From JAGPUQ01 sp050250395 (GTDB lineage: Bacteria; Pseudomonadota; Gammaproteobacteria; Pseudomonadales; Porticoccaceae), in assembly GCA_050250395.1 (NCBI GenBank), contig JBFWOQ010000012.1, positions 1-64,000 of the forward strand: DNA of 64,000 nt, in the 5' to 3' direction. The notes below the pieces were generated by a model. The model was not told where the DNA came from and ran no database searches. It saw only the letters and a list, made by a program, of their open reading frames with translations. Positions 26,470-34,304 of this stretch are shown here, one piece after another (position 1 is the stretch's first letter; the number at the start of each line of letters is the position of its first letter). Both the position numbers and the translations under genes were made by a program.

Positions 26470-26715
26470 ATGGCTTCCTTTCTCTATGAAATCGTCGAAC
26501 TTCCGGATGGCGAGTTCGCGTTGCAGCGCTCCGGTGAAGACGGTGAGCCCTTGGTTCGAATAGAGTTTTCCGAAGAGGCCCGGGTTTATCTTCAGGATTC
26601 GGGCCTGGATGTGGCCCGAGCGATGATCGATGCGGGGATCGAGGCTATCGAAAATCTTGGCACCGGTGCGGGGGTCGAGGGTGTCGGCGTAACCGGGCGA
26701 CATGTGCTCCATTAG
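26470..26715 (+). CDS. Conserved small protein of the topA-lexA region
   Basis: An 81-residue acidic protein (MASFLYEIVELPDGEFALQR, EPLVRIEFSEEARVYL, VARAMIDAGIEAI). It resembles conserved hypotheticals found beside topA and lexA in Pseudomonas. No motif indicates a reaction. It follows topA by 98 bases and is convergent with lexA. The ribosome site is weak. Function unknown. Confidence 0.75.
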   Translation: MASFLYEIVELPDGEFALQRSGEDGEPLVRIEFSEEARVYLQDSGLDVARAMIDAGIEAIENLGTGAGVEGVGVTGRHVLH

Positions 26716-26746
26716 CAGGTCGTTGTGGCGGTTGGTTGAATAGCTG

Positions 26747-27358
26747 CTAAATCCTTGTGCGAACCAAACCAACGCTTATGCCTTCGAGGGCGAAGGTGCT
26801 GGTGCGGAGATCCACTTCAATCGGTTGAAAATCCGGGTTTTCCGGCAGCAGCCGCAATCGGTGCGGCTCAGACGTGAACTGTAGCCGCTTGACGGTCACG
26901 GCATCGTCGATTCGCGCTACCACTATGCTGCCGTTATCGGCCACCACCGTCTTGGCCACCGCCAGCAGATCGCCATCGCGGATCCCGACGTCGCGCATGC
27001 TGTCGCCGTGGATGCGCAGTAGATAGTCCGCCACCGGGCTGAACAGCCCGGGGTCGATCTGGCAATGACCTTCGAGACACTCCTCGGCGAGAATTGGGCT
27101 GCCTGCGGCGACTCTTCCGACGATGGGCAATCCGCCCGCTTCCTCATTCAACCGGATGCCGCGCGAAGCTCCGGGTATCATCTGTAGCATGTCCTTGCGT
27201 GCCAGCGCGCGTAGATGCTGTTCCGCAGCGTTCGCGGAGCGAAAACCGAAGTGATGAGCGATTTCCGCGCGCGTTGGCGGATACCCGCGCTGGTTTTGAT
27301 AGCCGCGGATGTAATCGAAGATTTCTCGTTGGCGCTGGGTCAGGAGGGCGGTTGACAT
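26747..27358 (-). CDS. lexA: LexA, SOS-response repressor
   Basis: A 203-residue repressor that blocks SOS genes until RecA filaments trigger self-cleavage. N-terminal winged helix (LTQRQREIFDYIRGYQNQRG, PPTRAEIAHHFGF), cleavage site Ala85-Gly86 in VAAGSP, catalytic Ser120 in HGDSMRD and Lys157 in VKRL, each one residue later than in E. coli. Its own SOS box lies 27 bases upstream, so it is autoregulated. sulA, adjacent to lexA in Pseudomonas, is not present here. Confidence 0.97.
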   Translation of the reverse strand: MSTALLTQRQREIFDYIRGYQNQRGYPPTRAEIAHHFGFRSANAAEQHLRALARKDMLQMIPGASRGIRLNEEAGGLPIVGRVAAGSPILAEECLEGHCQIDPGLFSPVADYLLRIHGDSMRDVGIRDGDLLAVAKTVVADNGSIVVARIDDAVTVKRLQFTSEPHRLRLLPENPDFQPIEVDLRTSTFALEGISVGLVRTRI

Positions 27359-27384
27359 CGGATGGGCGGCCGTTGCGAAGAACC

Positions 27385-27402
27385 ACTGTGATTATAGCCA
27401 GT
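27385..27402. promoter_or_regulatory. SOS box (LexA operator)
   Basis: ACTGTGATTATAGCCAGT contains CTG-N10-CAG with an AT-rich centre, differing from the CTGT-N8-ACAG consensus at one position. It is between divergent lexA and the LOG gene, so it could control both. Confidence 0.85.
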
Positions 27403-27469
27403 ATCGGTCGTCTGGCAAGGACGGATGATCCACTGGAACATCCAATGAAACCGTAAATCAGAGGTAGGT

Positions 27470-28126
27470 ATGGACGAAAGCAAGCTGCCGGAAGCCTGGC
27501 GGGTTCTGCGCATCCAGTCGGAATTGGTGGAGGGTATCGAGGCCCTGACCCCGCTGCGTCGCGCGGTGACGATATTTGGCAGCGCGCGGCTGGGGGAGGG
27601 CTCGCATTGGTACGAGGTAGCACTCAGGGTCGGTGAGTTGCTGGGCGCCGAGGGTATCCCGGTCATCACGGGTGGGGGACCCGGCATCATGGAGGCCGCC
27701 AATCGCGGCTGTTTCAGCACCCCCGCCGATGCCGTGGGACTCAATATCAATCTGCCCGGGGAGCAGATTCCAAATACCTATCAGGACATTTCCCTGACCT
27801 TCCGCTACTTCTTTGTGCGCAAGTTCATGTTCGTGAAATATGCGATCGGCTTCGTCATATTTCCGGGCGGGTACGGAACCATGGATGAATTATTCGAGGC
27901 GCTGACGCTCGTCCAGACCGCCAAGGTGAAGCCCTTTCCGATTGTGCTGATGGGGTCGGCCTACTGGCGTGGTCTCATCGACTGGATGGAGACCACCATG
28001 CAGGGCACCGGCTGTATCGGTGCGCACGAACTCAATCTGTTTTCCGTGGTGGATACCGCCGAAGATGCGGCGGCGTTGATTCTGCATCACGTCCGCATGC
28101 TGCAGGCCCAATCCATCGCCGAATAG
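27470..28126 (+). CDS. LOG-family protein (nucleotide phosphoribohydrolase type)
   Basis: A 218-residue Rossmann-fold protein of the TIGR00730/LOG family. The signature PGGYGTMDE is at residues 132-140, with ITGGGPGIMEAANRG at 66-80. Characterised members cleave cytokinin riboside monophosphate or other nucleoside monophosphates to a base and ribose 5-phosphate; the natural substrate in bacteria is often unclear. GAGGTAGGT precedes the ATG. Divergent from lexA and downstream of its operator. Confidence 0.9.
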   Translation: MDESKLPEAWRVLRIQSELVEGIEALTPLRRAVTIFGSARLGEGSHWYEVALRVGELLGAEGIPVITGGGPGIMEAANRGCFSTPADAVGLNINLPGEQIPNTYQDISLTFRYFFVRKFMFVKYAIGFVIFPGGYGTMDELFEALTLVQTAKVKPFPIVLMGSAYWRGLIDWMETTMQGTGCIGAHELNLFSVVDTAEDAAALILHHVRMLQAQSIAE

Positions 28127-28159
28127 TCGCGGTGGGTGTGTCGGGCGGCCCGGTAGCAT

Positions 28160-28480
28160 TCAGAAGTCGTCGTCATCGCCAAAGCCTTCGGACTTGCTGT
28201 CGTCGAACGGGTCCTCCCAGAGGGGTTCTCGATAGCTGCCCCCGGGGATGCTGTCCGAGTCCTCGTCGTCGAGGTATTCGATTTCGCGCAGATCGTCCGG
28301 GGGTTCGGCGGGCAGCAGGACCATTTGGTGCCAGGTGTCGAAGTCAATCTCGCTGATGTCACCATCGACGTATTGGATAGCGATGGTGTCGCTGTCGTCG
28401 TCGACGGCAACCACCTCGAATATTTCATCTTCGCTGACATCCTGGTACCACTTGCTGATGACGGGGCGGCGCTTGGCCAT
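28160..28480 (-). CDS. Small acidic protein (DUF6763-like)
   Basis: A 106-residue, strongly acidic cytoplasmic protein (AKRRPVISKWYQDVSEDEIF, FDTWHQMVLLPAEPP, C-terminal DDSKSEGFGDDDDF). It resembles a conserved gammaproteobacterial family without known function. GAGGAG lies 9 bases upstream of the ATG. It is convergent with the LOG gene. The Asp/Glu-rich tail may be disordered. Confidence 0.75.
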   Translation of the reverse strand: MAKRRPVISKWYQDVSEDEIFEVVAVDDDSDTIAIQYVDGDISEIDFDTWHQMVLLPAEPPDDLREIEYLDDEDSDSIPGGSYREPLWEDPFDDSKSEGFGDDDDF

Positions 28481-28808
28481 GGCGACGGGCTCCTCGATTT
28501 GTTCTTGTGAATCAAACTACCGCCGCGAGTGGTCGCTGCGAGTGCTGGCTTGGTCATACAGGGTCGGCCGCACCTTCGTGTCGGGGCGGCCGCCCACGGC
28601 GCAGGCGCCGGTATCAAGGGTTATCATAACCACATGACGGGCGAGGTAAAGAGCGACACACCGTGAGAGGCATCTTCCTGTTCCTGGTACGCCCAATTCT
28701 TGCAGCTGACGACTTGGGCGGCGAGTTCTATTGTCCGCGACGCGAGATGCGTCCTTGCCCGCGCCGGAGGGCGCTGTGGCTACCGGCTCGGCAATCGGAT
28801 AGCTGCTC
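28481..28808. other. Intergenic region upstream of nagZ
   Basis: About 328 bases. A 49-codon frame (GTG at 28663, stop at 28810-28812, overlapping the nagZ GTG) is open and begins RGIFLFLVRPILAADD, but it is rich in Arg and Pro, has no good ribosome site and I do not recognise it. No RNA gene or repeat seen. Confidence 0.4.
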
Positions 28809-29822
28809 GTGATCGCGGTGCCCGGTCCCGTGATGCTTGATCTCCACGGCTTGGCGCTGACGTCGGAGGAACGGGAGCTGCTTTGGCAGCCCGGCGTGGG
28901 GGGGGTGATTTTTTTTGCGCGCAACATTGTTTCACGCGCGCAGTTCATCGATCTCGTCGCCGAGGTGCGTACGCTGCGCCCCGAGTTGCTGCTGGCCGTG
29001 GATCAGGAGGGTGGCAGGGTACAGCGTCTGCGGGACGGCTATAGCGCGCTTCCCGCGATGCAGCGTCTGGGTGACGCCGTGGCGCGCGATCAGGGACAGG
29101 GCGCGTGGTTGTGTCGCGAGACCGGCTGGCTGCTGGCCAGCGAAGTCCTGGCGTCCGGACTCGATTTCAGCTTTGCGCCGGTGCTCGACCTCGACCGGGA
29201 TCATTGCGCGGTGATTGCCGAGCGGGCGTTTCACGCGACACCCGAAATCGCGATCATCGCATTGCGGGCGCTCGTCTCCGGCATGCACGAGGCGGGCATG
29301 GCGGTGACGGGCAAGCATTTTCCGGGTCACGGCGGGGTGCGGGGCGACAGCCACCTGGAAACTCCCCGCGATCGACGGCCGCTGGCGGTGTTGCGGTCGC
29401 ACGATCTGCGACCCTTTGCCGAACTTGCCGAAGAGCTCGATGCGGTAATGCCGGCCCACATCGTTTACAGCGAAGTCGATCATCGCCCCGCAGGATTCTC
29501 GCCCTTCTGGTTACAGGATATCTTGCGCGGCGAACTGGGATTCGGTGGCGTGGTGTTCAGCGACGATCTGGCCATGAAGGGCGCCGACCTGATGGGCGGC
29601 TACCCCGAAAAGGCGCGCGCGGCCCTGGCTGCCGGTTGTGACATGTTGCTGGTGTGTAACGACCGTGCCGGTGCGCTGGAGGTGCTGACGGCGCTGGAAT
29701 CCAGGGATGTCGCGGTGTCGCCGCGGCTGGCCAGGATGCGGGCGCGACGCCGCCCCGATTGGGCCTCCCTCGAAGCCGATGCGCGTCGCGCCGCCATTCA
29801 GGCTGCGCTGGCGCTGTGCTGA
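28809..29822 (+). CDS. nagZ: Beta-N-acetylhexosaminidase
   Basis: A cytoplasmic GH3 enzyme that removes GlcNAc from anhydromuropeptides during cell-wall recycling; in related bacteria its products influence ampC induction. 337 residues from the GTG at 28809. Seen: PGPVMLDLHGLALTSEERE, AVDQEGGRVQRLRDG, the mobile-loop motif KHFPGHGGVRGDSHLETP with the catalytic Asp-His, and the nucleophile in FSDDLAMKG. A second GTG at 28818 fits the family start equally well. Forms a pair with the MTI phosphorylase gene 10 bases downstream. Confidence 0.94.
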   Translation: MIAVPGPVMLDLHGLALTSEERELLWQPGVGGVIFFARNIVSRAQFIDLVAEVRTLRPELLLAVDQEGGRVQRLRDGYSALPAMQRLGDAVARDQGQGAWLCRETGWLLASEVLASGLDFSFAPVLDLDRDHCAVIAERAFHATPEIAIIALRALVSGMHEAGMAVTGKHFPGHGGVRGDSHLETPRDRRPLAVLRSHDLRPFAELAEELDAVMPAHIVYSEVDHRPAGFSPFWLQDILRGELGFGGVVFSDDLAMKGADLMGGYPEKARAALAAGCDMLLVCNDRAGALEVLTALESRDVAVSPRLARMRARRRPDWASLEADARRAAIQAALALC

Positions 29823-29832
29823 GGGCGGTGGC

Positions 29833-30597
29833 GTGAGTTCACCGATCGCGATCATCGGCGGCAGCGGTCTGCAGACATTGCCCGATTTCCGGCTGTTGGA
29901 GCGCATTGAGGTGACCACGACTTGGGGCTCTCCCTCGGCAAGCGTGCAGTATGGAACACTGGATGAAACGGAACTGTTGTTCCTGCCCCGGCATGGTGGG
30001 GAGCGAGCCATCCCGCCCCACAAAGTGAACTATCGCGCCAATATCGCCACCCTGGCCGAACTGGGCGCCCGGTATGTGTTTGCGTTCAATGCGACGGGCG
30101 GTATCGGCGCCGATTTTCCCGCCGGCACGCTGGTGATTCCCGATCAGATCATCGACTACACCTGGGGTCGCGAGCACAGTTTCTGGGAGGACGATACCGG
30201 CGACCTGCTGCATGTGGATTTCACCCGACCCTATGACGATGGCGCCCGGGAGTATTTGCTGCGCGGCGCGCGCGCAGCCGGAGTATCCGTGGTGCCGCAT
30301 GGCGTGTACGCGGCGACCCAGGGGCCAAGGCTGGAATCCGCCGCCGAGATTCGTCGCTTGCGGCAGGATGGTTGCGATCTGGTGGGCATGACCGGGATGC
30401 CGGAAGCGGTGTTAGCGCGCGAAAAGAAGCTTGCCTACGCAAGTCTGGCGCTGGTGGTCAACGCGGCGGCCGGCATTTCGGCGGCCGCGTTGACCATGGC
30501 CGATATCCGTGCGGTGATGGCGCGCGAAATGCCCCGCGCGGTGGATACGCTGGCCGCCGCGGCTGCCTGTGCCTTCAGTGAACTTGCGACATCATGA
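29833..30597 (+). CDS. S-methyl-5'-thioinosine phosphorylase
   Basis: A 254-residue purine phosphorylase of the MTA/MTI branch, closely like the Pseudomonas enzyme (PA3004) that recycles methylthioinosine from polyamine and quorum-signal synthesis. Seen: AIIGGSGLQTLPDF, FLPRHGGERAIPPHKVNYRAN, NATGGIGADFPAGTLVIPDQ, IIDYTWGREHSFW, YAATQGPRLES and VGMTGMPEAVLAREKKL. MTI over MTA specificity is inferred from overall resemblance and gene order (nagZ directly upstream). GTG start. Overlaps the next gene by four bases. Confidence 0.88.
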   Translation: MSSPIAIIGGSGLQTLPDFRLLERIEVTTTWGSPSASVQYGTLDETELLFLPRHGGERAIPPHKVNYRANIATLAELGARYVFAFNATGGIGADFPAGTLVIPDQIIDYTWGREHSFWEDDTGDLLHVDFTRPYDDGAREYLLRGARAAGVSVVPHGVYAATQGPRLESAAEIRRLRQDGCDLVGMTGMPEAVLAREKKLAYASLALVVNAAAGISAAALTMADIRAVMAREMPRAVDTLAAAAACAFSELATS

Positions 30598-31028
30598 TGG
30601 TGCCGGAGATCGCACCGGAATGGGGGCTCGGCGGCTTGGCGCTCAGTGCGTTCCTGTCGGCGACGCTGCTCCCGGGAGGTTCCGAGATTCTGCTCGTACT
30701 CCTGGCCCGGCAGCAGGAGTGGGCGGCTGCGACCCTGCTGTGGACTGCCTCGCTGGCAAATACCCTGGGAGGATTGTCGACCTACGGTCTCGGTCGTCTG
30801 GCGGTGGCGGGGCGCGTGCCCGCGAACCGGGGTGTCGCTGAGCCCCAGGCGCTTGCGCGTGTGCGACGCTGGGGTTATCCGGCGCTGTTGTTCTCCTGGC
30901 TGCCGCTCGTCGGCGATGGGCTTTGTCTTGCGGCGGGATGGCTGAAGCTGGGGGTGCTGACTACGGTGCTGATGCTCTTCACGGGCAAATTTGTGCGTTA
31001 TGGCGCGGTGCTATGGCTGGCCATCTGA
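30594..31028 (+). CDS. YqaA-family (DedA-like) membrane protein
   Basis: A 144-residue membrane protein with about four hydrophobic segments. GLALSAFLSATLLPGGSEILLV near the N terminus and ANTLGGLSTYGLGRLA are typical of YqaA, small relatives of DedA proteins. Function undetermined. ATGA overlap with the MTI phosphorylase gene upstream and a 16-base overlap with the gene downstream indicate one transcript. Confidence 0.85.
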   Translation: MMVPEIAPEWGLGGLALSAFLSATLLPGGSEILLVLLARQQEWAAATLLWTASLANTLGGLSTYGLGRLAVAGRVPANRGVAEPQALARVRRWGYPALLFSWLPLVGDGLCLAAGWLKLGVLTTVLMLFTGKFVRYGAVLWLAI

Positions 31029-31921
31029 ATTCCAACTTGGGGCATTTCGCGTCCAGGTCCGTGGTTCGCAGCGCGGGCTGGTCGGCTCTCACCCTTTGTT
31101 ATCTGTTGTTGATCGCCCTCGTGGTGGCAGGCGTTGGCTGGATCTACTTCGGGTTCACGTACCGCGGAGACTATCTGCGCGCCAGCGACTATCGCTATCC
31201 CGCCGACTACCGCCCGGCGTGCCCGGGTGGCTTGGGTGCGGTCGCGGATCACGAGCACGCACTCACGGCTGCCGGACTACATTTTTCGGTCACGACGCCG
31301 CGCAACTATCGCGCCGATTTCGCGCATCCCCTGCTTGTTGTGTGGGCGCCGTCGGGTTTGAACGAACAACTTTCGGAGCGCTTTACCGGGCTCACCGGGG
31401 TCGCCACGGAGCATGGTTTCATCGTGCTATACAGCCGCAGCGTGCCGCTGGGCGAGAAGGCCTTGCGCGCGCTCGCCGAGATCCCCGCCGCGGCAATGGC
31501 CCGATGGTGCATTGATCCCGCGCGCATCGCCTACACCGGTCATTCCGACGGTGGCACGGTCAGCAATGCGCTCGCGGTGCTGCCCGAGCTGAGCCTGCGC
31601 CCGGCGGTGATCGCGCCGAGCGCCATGGGGATGCAGGAGCAGGATATGGTCACATTTGATTGCCCTGCACCCACGTCGGTGATGTTGATGCACAACCGGG
31701 GCGACCATCATTTCCCGGATTACGGCGTCGGTGTCGCGAGCTGGTGGGCCCGCTGTAACGGTTGCTCGACCAAGCTTGAAGCGTCCGGGTTTCCGGACTG
31801 CGAGGCCTTTTCAGGCTGTAGCATGCCGACACTGCTATGCCGTGCTCCGGGCGGACATGCGCATTGGCCGGGGTTCGAACATCGAGTGATCGAGTTTATC
31901 GCTGGAATGATCCCGCGCTGA
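31013..31921 (+). CDS. Membrane-anchored alpha/beta-hydrolase, PHB-depolymerase/esterase-like
   Basis: A 302-residue protein with one N-terminal membrane helix (SALTLCYLLLIALVVAGVGW) and an exported alpha/beta-hydrolase domain. The nucleophile elbow is GHSDGG, preceded by DPARIAYT, and HAHWPGFE near the C terminus offers the catalytic His, as in polyhydroxybutyrate-depolymerase/feruloyl-esterase-like proteins. The sequence after the helix has several cysteines (CPGG, CNGCSTK, CEAFSGC), suggesting disulfides outside the cytoplasm. The ATG at 31013 lies inside the end of the preceding gene. Substrate unknown. Confidence 0.75.
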   Translation: MAGHLNSNLGHFASRSVVRSAGWSALTLCYLLLIALVVAGVGWIYFGFTYRGDYLRASDYRYPADYRPACPGGLGAVADHEHALTAAGLHFSVTTPRNYRADFAHPLLVVWAPSGLNEQLSERFTGLTGVATEHGFIVLYSRSVPLGEKALRALAEIPAAAMARWCIDPARIAYTGHSDGGTVSNALAVLPELSLRPAVIAPSAMGMQEQDMVTFDCPAPTSVMLMHNRGDHHFPDYGVGVASWWARCNGCSTKLEASGFPDCEAFSGCSMPTLLCRAPGGHAHWPGFEHRVIEFIAGMIPR

Positions 31922-31954
31922 TCGAAGCTCCGAGAAGATGCGGCCGCAGTGCTT

Positions 31955-32680
31955 TCAGTGCTCGTCCCGAACGGGGCGGCGCCGCTCGACGAGCTTGCGG
32001 TGGACATCCCGCATCCGGTCTTGGCGCTTCATTCCCACCAACAGATCGTTGATTTCCGCTCCGTCGAGCGAGTTGTGAACCAGCAATCGCAGCGCGATCC
32101 GGTCCAGGTAAAGCTGGTTATCGGCACTCTGGATAACCCGGTTGGCATCGGCCGCAAGAGCGTCGAGCGTGCTGGCTTCCTTGTGGCTCAGATCGACGTC
32201 AGCAAGCTCCTCGTATTCGAGCCGTAACCGCTCGAGTGCCAACAGCGAACGGACCGCCAGTTGATAGTCGTGCCCCCCGTCGATCTCGTTAAAGGCAACG
32301 CCCTGGTACAAAGCTTGCGCAGCCGGGCCGCCAAACAGGATGCGGACGGTCGAGAGTGTCTGTTCCAGCGCCTCGGGCCATAGCCGGCGCGGATTTCCCG
32401 GGCGTTGCATCAGGGATGCCAGCGCGTGATTGGGCTCAAAGTGAACGTGGCTGGGTTCTCTTGTGACGTCCTGCTCTGCGACCGTCGCCTGCAGCACGTC
32501 GCGGGAATAGTGATAGCAGACGAGGACATGGCCCGCCTCGTGATAGGCGATAGCCTCCCGTGAAATTTTCGCGGGAGCGCCGCGCGGGCGCAGCAGGTGT
32601 TCAATATTGGGTATGCGTACTTTCGACACCCGGCGGTCCTCTTGAGCCGTGCCCAGCCGCGTGAATACTTCAGGCCCCAT
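31955..32680 (-). CDS. Stand-alone M41 (FtsH-like) metallopeptidase domain
   Basis: A 241-residue soluble protein that looks like the peptidase domain of FtsH without the AAA ATPase or membrane segments. The zinc motif is AYHEAGHVLVCYHYSRD (His47, Glu48, His51); Asp138 in FNEIDGGHDYQLA sits where the third ligand is expected, after a FGGPAAQALYQG stretch matching the FtsH GGRxAE region. Catalytic residues appear intact, so an active peptidase is plausible, but with no ATPase it must take unfolded or specific substrates, or use a partner. A TTG at 32707 is an alternative start. Neighbours give no hint. Confidence 0.75.
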   Translation of the reverse strand: MGPEVFTRLGTAQEDRRVSKVRIPNIEHLLRPRGAPAKISREAIAYHEAGHVLVCYHYSRDVLQATVAEQDVTREPSHVHFEPNHALASLMQRPGNPRRLWPEALEQTLSTVRILFGGPAAQALYQGVAFNEIDGGHDYQLAVRSLLALERLRLEYEELADVDLSHKEASTLDALAADANRVIQSADNQLYLDRIALRLLVHNSLDGAEINDLLVGMKRQDRMRDVHRKLVERRRPVRDEH

Positions 32681-32961
32681 ATTTTTCCGTTTGCCGTGAA
32701 ATTGCAAGCCCGTCTTTCGGGTGCGCTTGGGTGTAGGTTGCCAAAGGCTCGGGAGTGACTCTATGCTGTCCTCGATCCGATCGAGGGCGCCCTTGGCCAG
32801 CTACTTACAAGGTGATCGGAAATGCAGGCTGCTTGCGGGCTCTGTCGAGGGGCGTTTTTCCGACGTTTACCTGCTCACCCCGCAAACCCGCTCTCTGACT
32901 ACCGTGTAAATGAGCGCCCAACGCGCAACCAATCAACCAACCCATAAAAGGAAGCGGACGA

Positions 32962-33336
32962 ATGATCAATTACATTACTTTGGGAACCAATAATCTCGAT
33001 CGCGCTGGTAAGTTCTACGATGAACTGCTGGCAATAGTCGGCGGCAAGCGGGCCCTGACGAATGATCGATCCATAGGCTGGGTCGGACCCAAGGGTGCGC
33101 CCATGTTGATGATAATGAAGCCGTTTGACGGCAAGCCGGCAACCGCCGGCAACGGCTCCATGGTGGCGCTTTCGGCCAATTCTCCCGAGCAGGTTGCTGC
33201 CATCCACGCCAAAGCTCTGGCGCTGGGGGGAACCGATGAAGGGGCACCGGGACCGCGCGGCGAGGGAGCATTTCACTGCGGCTATTTTCGGGATCTGGAC
33301 GGCAACAAATTCAACGCGTTTTTCATGAAACGTTGA
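32962..33336 (+). CDS. VOC-superfamily (glyoxalase-like) protein
   Basis: A 124-residue single-module vicinal-oxygen-chelate protein (MINYITLGTNNLDRAGKFYD, GRNxFxD-like end FRDLDGNKFNAFF). Such proteins bind a metal and act as lyases, dioxygenases or thiol transferases; this one resembles short glyoxalase-like forms. GGAAG precedes the ATG. Substrate unknown. It stands alone between two long intergenic stretches. Confidence 0.85.
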   Translation: MINYITLGTNNLDRAGKFYDELLAIVGGKRALTNDRSIGWVGPKGAPMLMIMKPFDGKPATAGNGSMVALSANSPEQVAAIHAKALALGGTDEGAPGPRGEGAFHCGYFRDLDGNKFNAFFMKR

Positions 33337-33846
33337 ACGGTAAGCCGCGCACACTCGCCGGGACAGCGGTGCCAGGATCGCCTCTTTCGGTGTGATCGAT
33401 CAGTACATGGTCAGCATGGCGATGAGGTCGCCTTGGCGCCATAACTGGTGCTCAACAGGTGCGTGTGCCAAACCGTAGGGAACGAGCGACCAGCCCCGAC
33501 GGGGTGCCCTGGTCAGATGCTTGCCTTGGCCAGCCATGGCGGCTGGAGGCGCCATCCGGATTTACCCGAAACCCCTGAATGGTATTTTTGATCGTGGGCT
33601 CGGATCGGCATCCAGACCGCCGGGTTGCCGAGGCCCCTGGTGCCACAGAAGACATGGCGCGGGGTCCCGGTGGTATGAGGATGCAAAACCCTGTAATCTC
33701 GAACCGCAAGTCATCTGCGGCGCCGGTGTTTTGTCCCTCGCCGCGGTGTCGGCGGGGAAGTCCTGTCCGAGGCCACGGTAGGGTCGTGCGACCCGTTGAC
33801 GCATGATGTCGTGCATTTGATTCGGATTCGCATCGGAGCTTTAAAA
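33337..33846. other. Gene-poor stretch before the cold-shock gene
   Basis: About 510 bases. Several short frames exist on both strands, none with recognisable similarity or a good ribosome site. The 3' end must contain the promoter and leader of the cold-shock gene; such leaders are often long and structured. No transposon ends, tRNA or rRNA seen. An unrecognised small RNA or decayed gene cannot be excluded. Confidence 0.5.
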
Positions 33847-34053
33847 ATGTCCACGGCAACTGGCATCGTCAAGTGGTTCAACGCTGACAAGGGATATGGG
33901 TTCATCGCACAGGAAAATGGTCCTGATGTGTTCGTGCATTTTCGCGCGATCGTATCGGACGGTTACAAGACACTGAAAGAAGGCCAGAAAGTCTCTTTCG
34001 AAGTCACGCAGGGCCAGAAAGGCCCGCAGGCGGAGAAAGTCGTACCCCTTTGA
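33847..34053 (+). CDS. Cold-shock domain protein (CspA family)
   Basis: A 68-residue single-stranded nucleic-acid-binding protein. RNP1 appears as KGYGFIAQ and RNP2 as VFVHF; the WFNADKGYGF stretch is the family signature. HFRAIVSDGYKTLKEGQKV is as in Csp proteins of gammaproteobacteria. GGAG lies about eight bases upstream. Likely an RNA chaperone; whether cold-induced is not visible. Confidence 0.93.
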   Translation: MSTATGIVKWFNADKGYGFIAQENGPDVFVHFRAIVSDGYKTLKEGQKVSFEVTQGQKGPQAEKVVPL

Positions 34054-34270
34054 CGACTTGTCTCCACAGGTTGTCGGAAGGTCGTCGTGAGTGACACTGG
34101 ATGCGACGCACGGGAAGTGCTGTGATCTGATAACGCCAGGGCAGGCGAGCGTGGCATAAACCACGTGTACGCAAATGGGTGGAATTCGTGCCTTCAGCGC
34201 CTTCGCGTCGCCAGCACGCGGGGGCTCTCGTTTATCCCACGACGGGCGATCACGCACTTGCGGGACTTCC

Positions 34271-34297
34271 GAAAAACGTTGCGAGAACCGTTTTACA
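34271..34297 (-). terminator. Possible terminator after oxyR
   Basis: Just beyond the oxyR stop, GAAAAACGTTGCGAGAACCG followed by TTTTAC can fold as AAAACGGTT / AACGTTTT with one bulged base; on the minus strand it ends in TTTTTC. It could also serve the plus-strand cold-shock transcript. Weak. Confidence 0.4.
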
Positions 34298-34304
34298 CAG
34301 CCGA

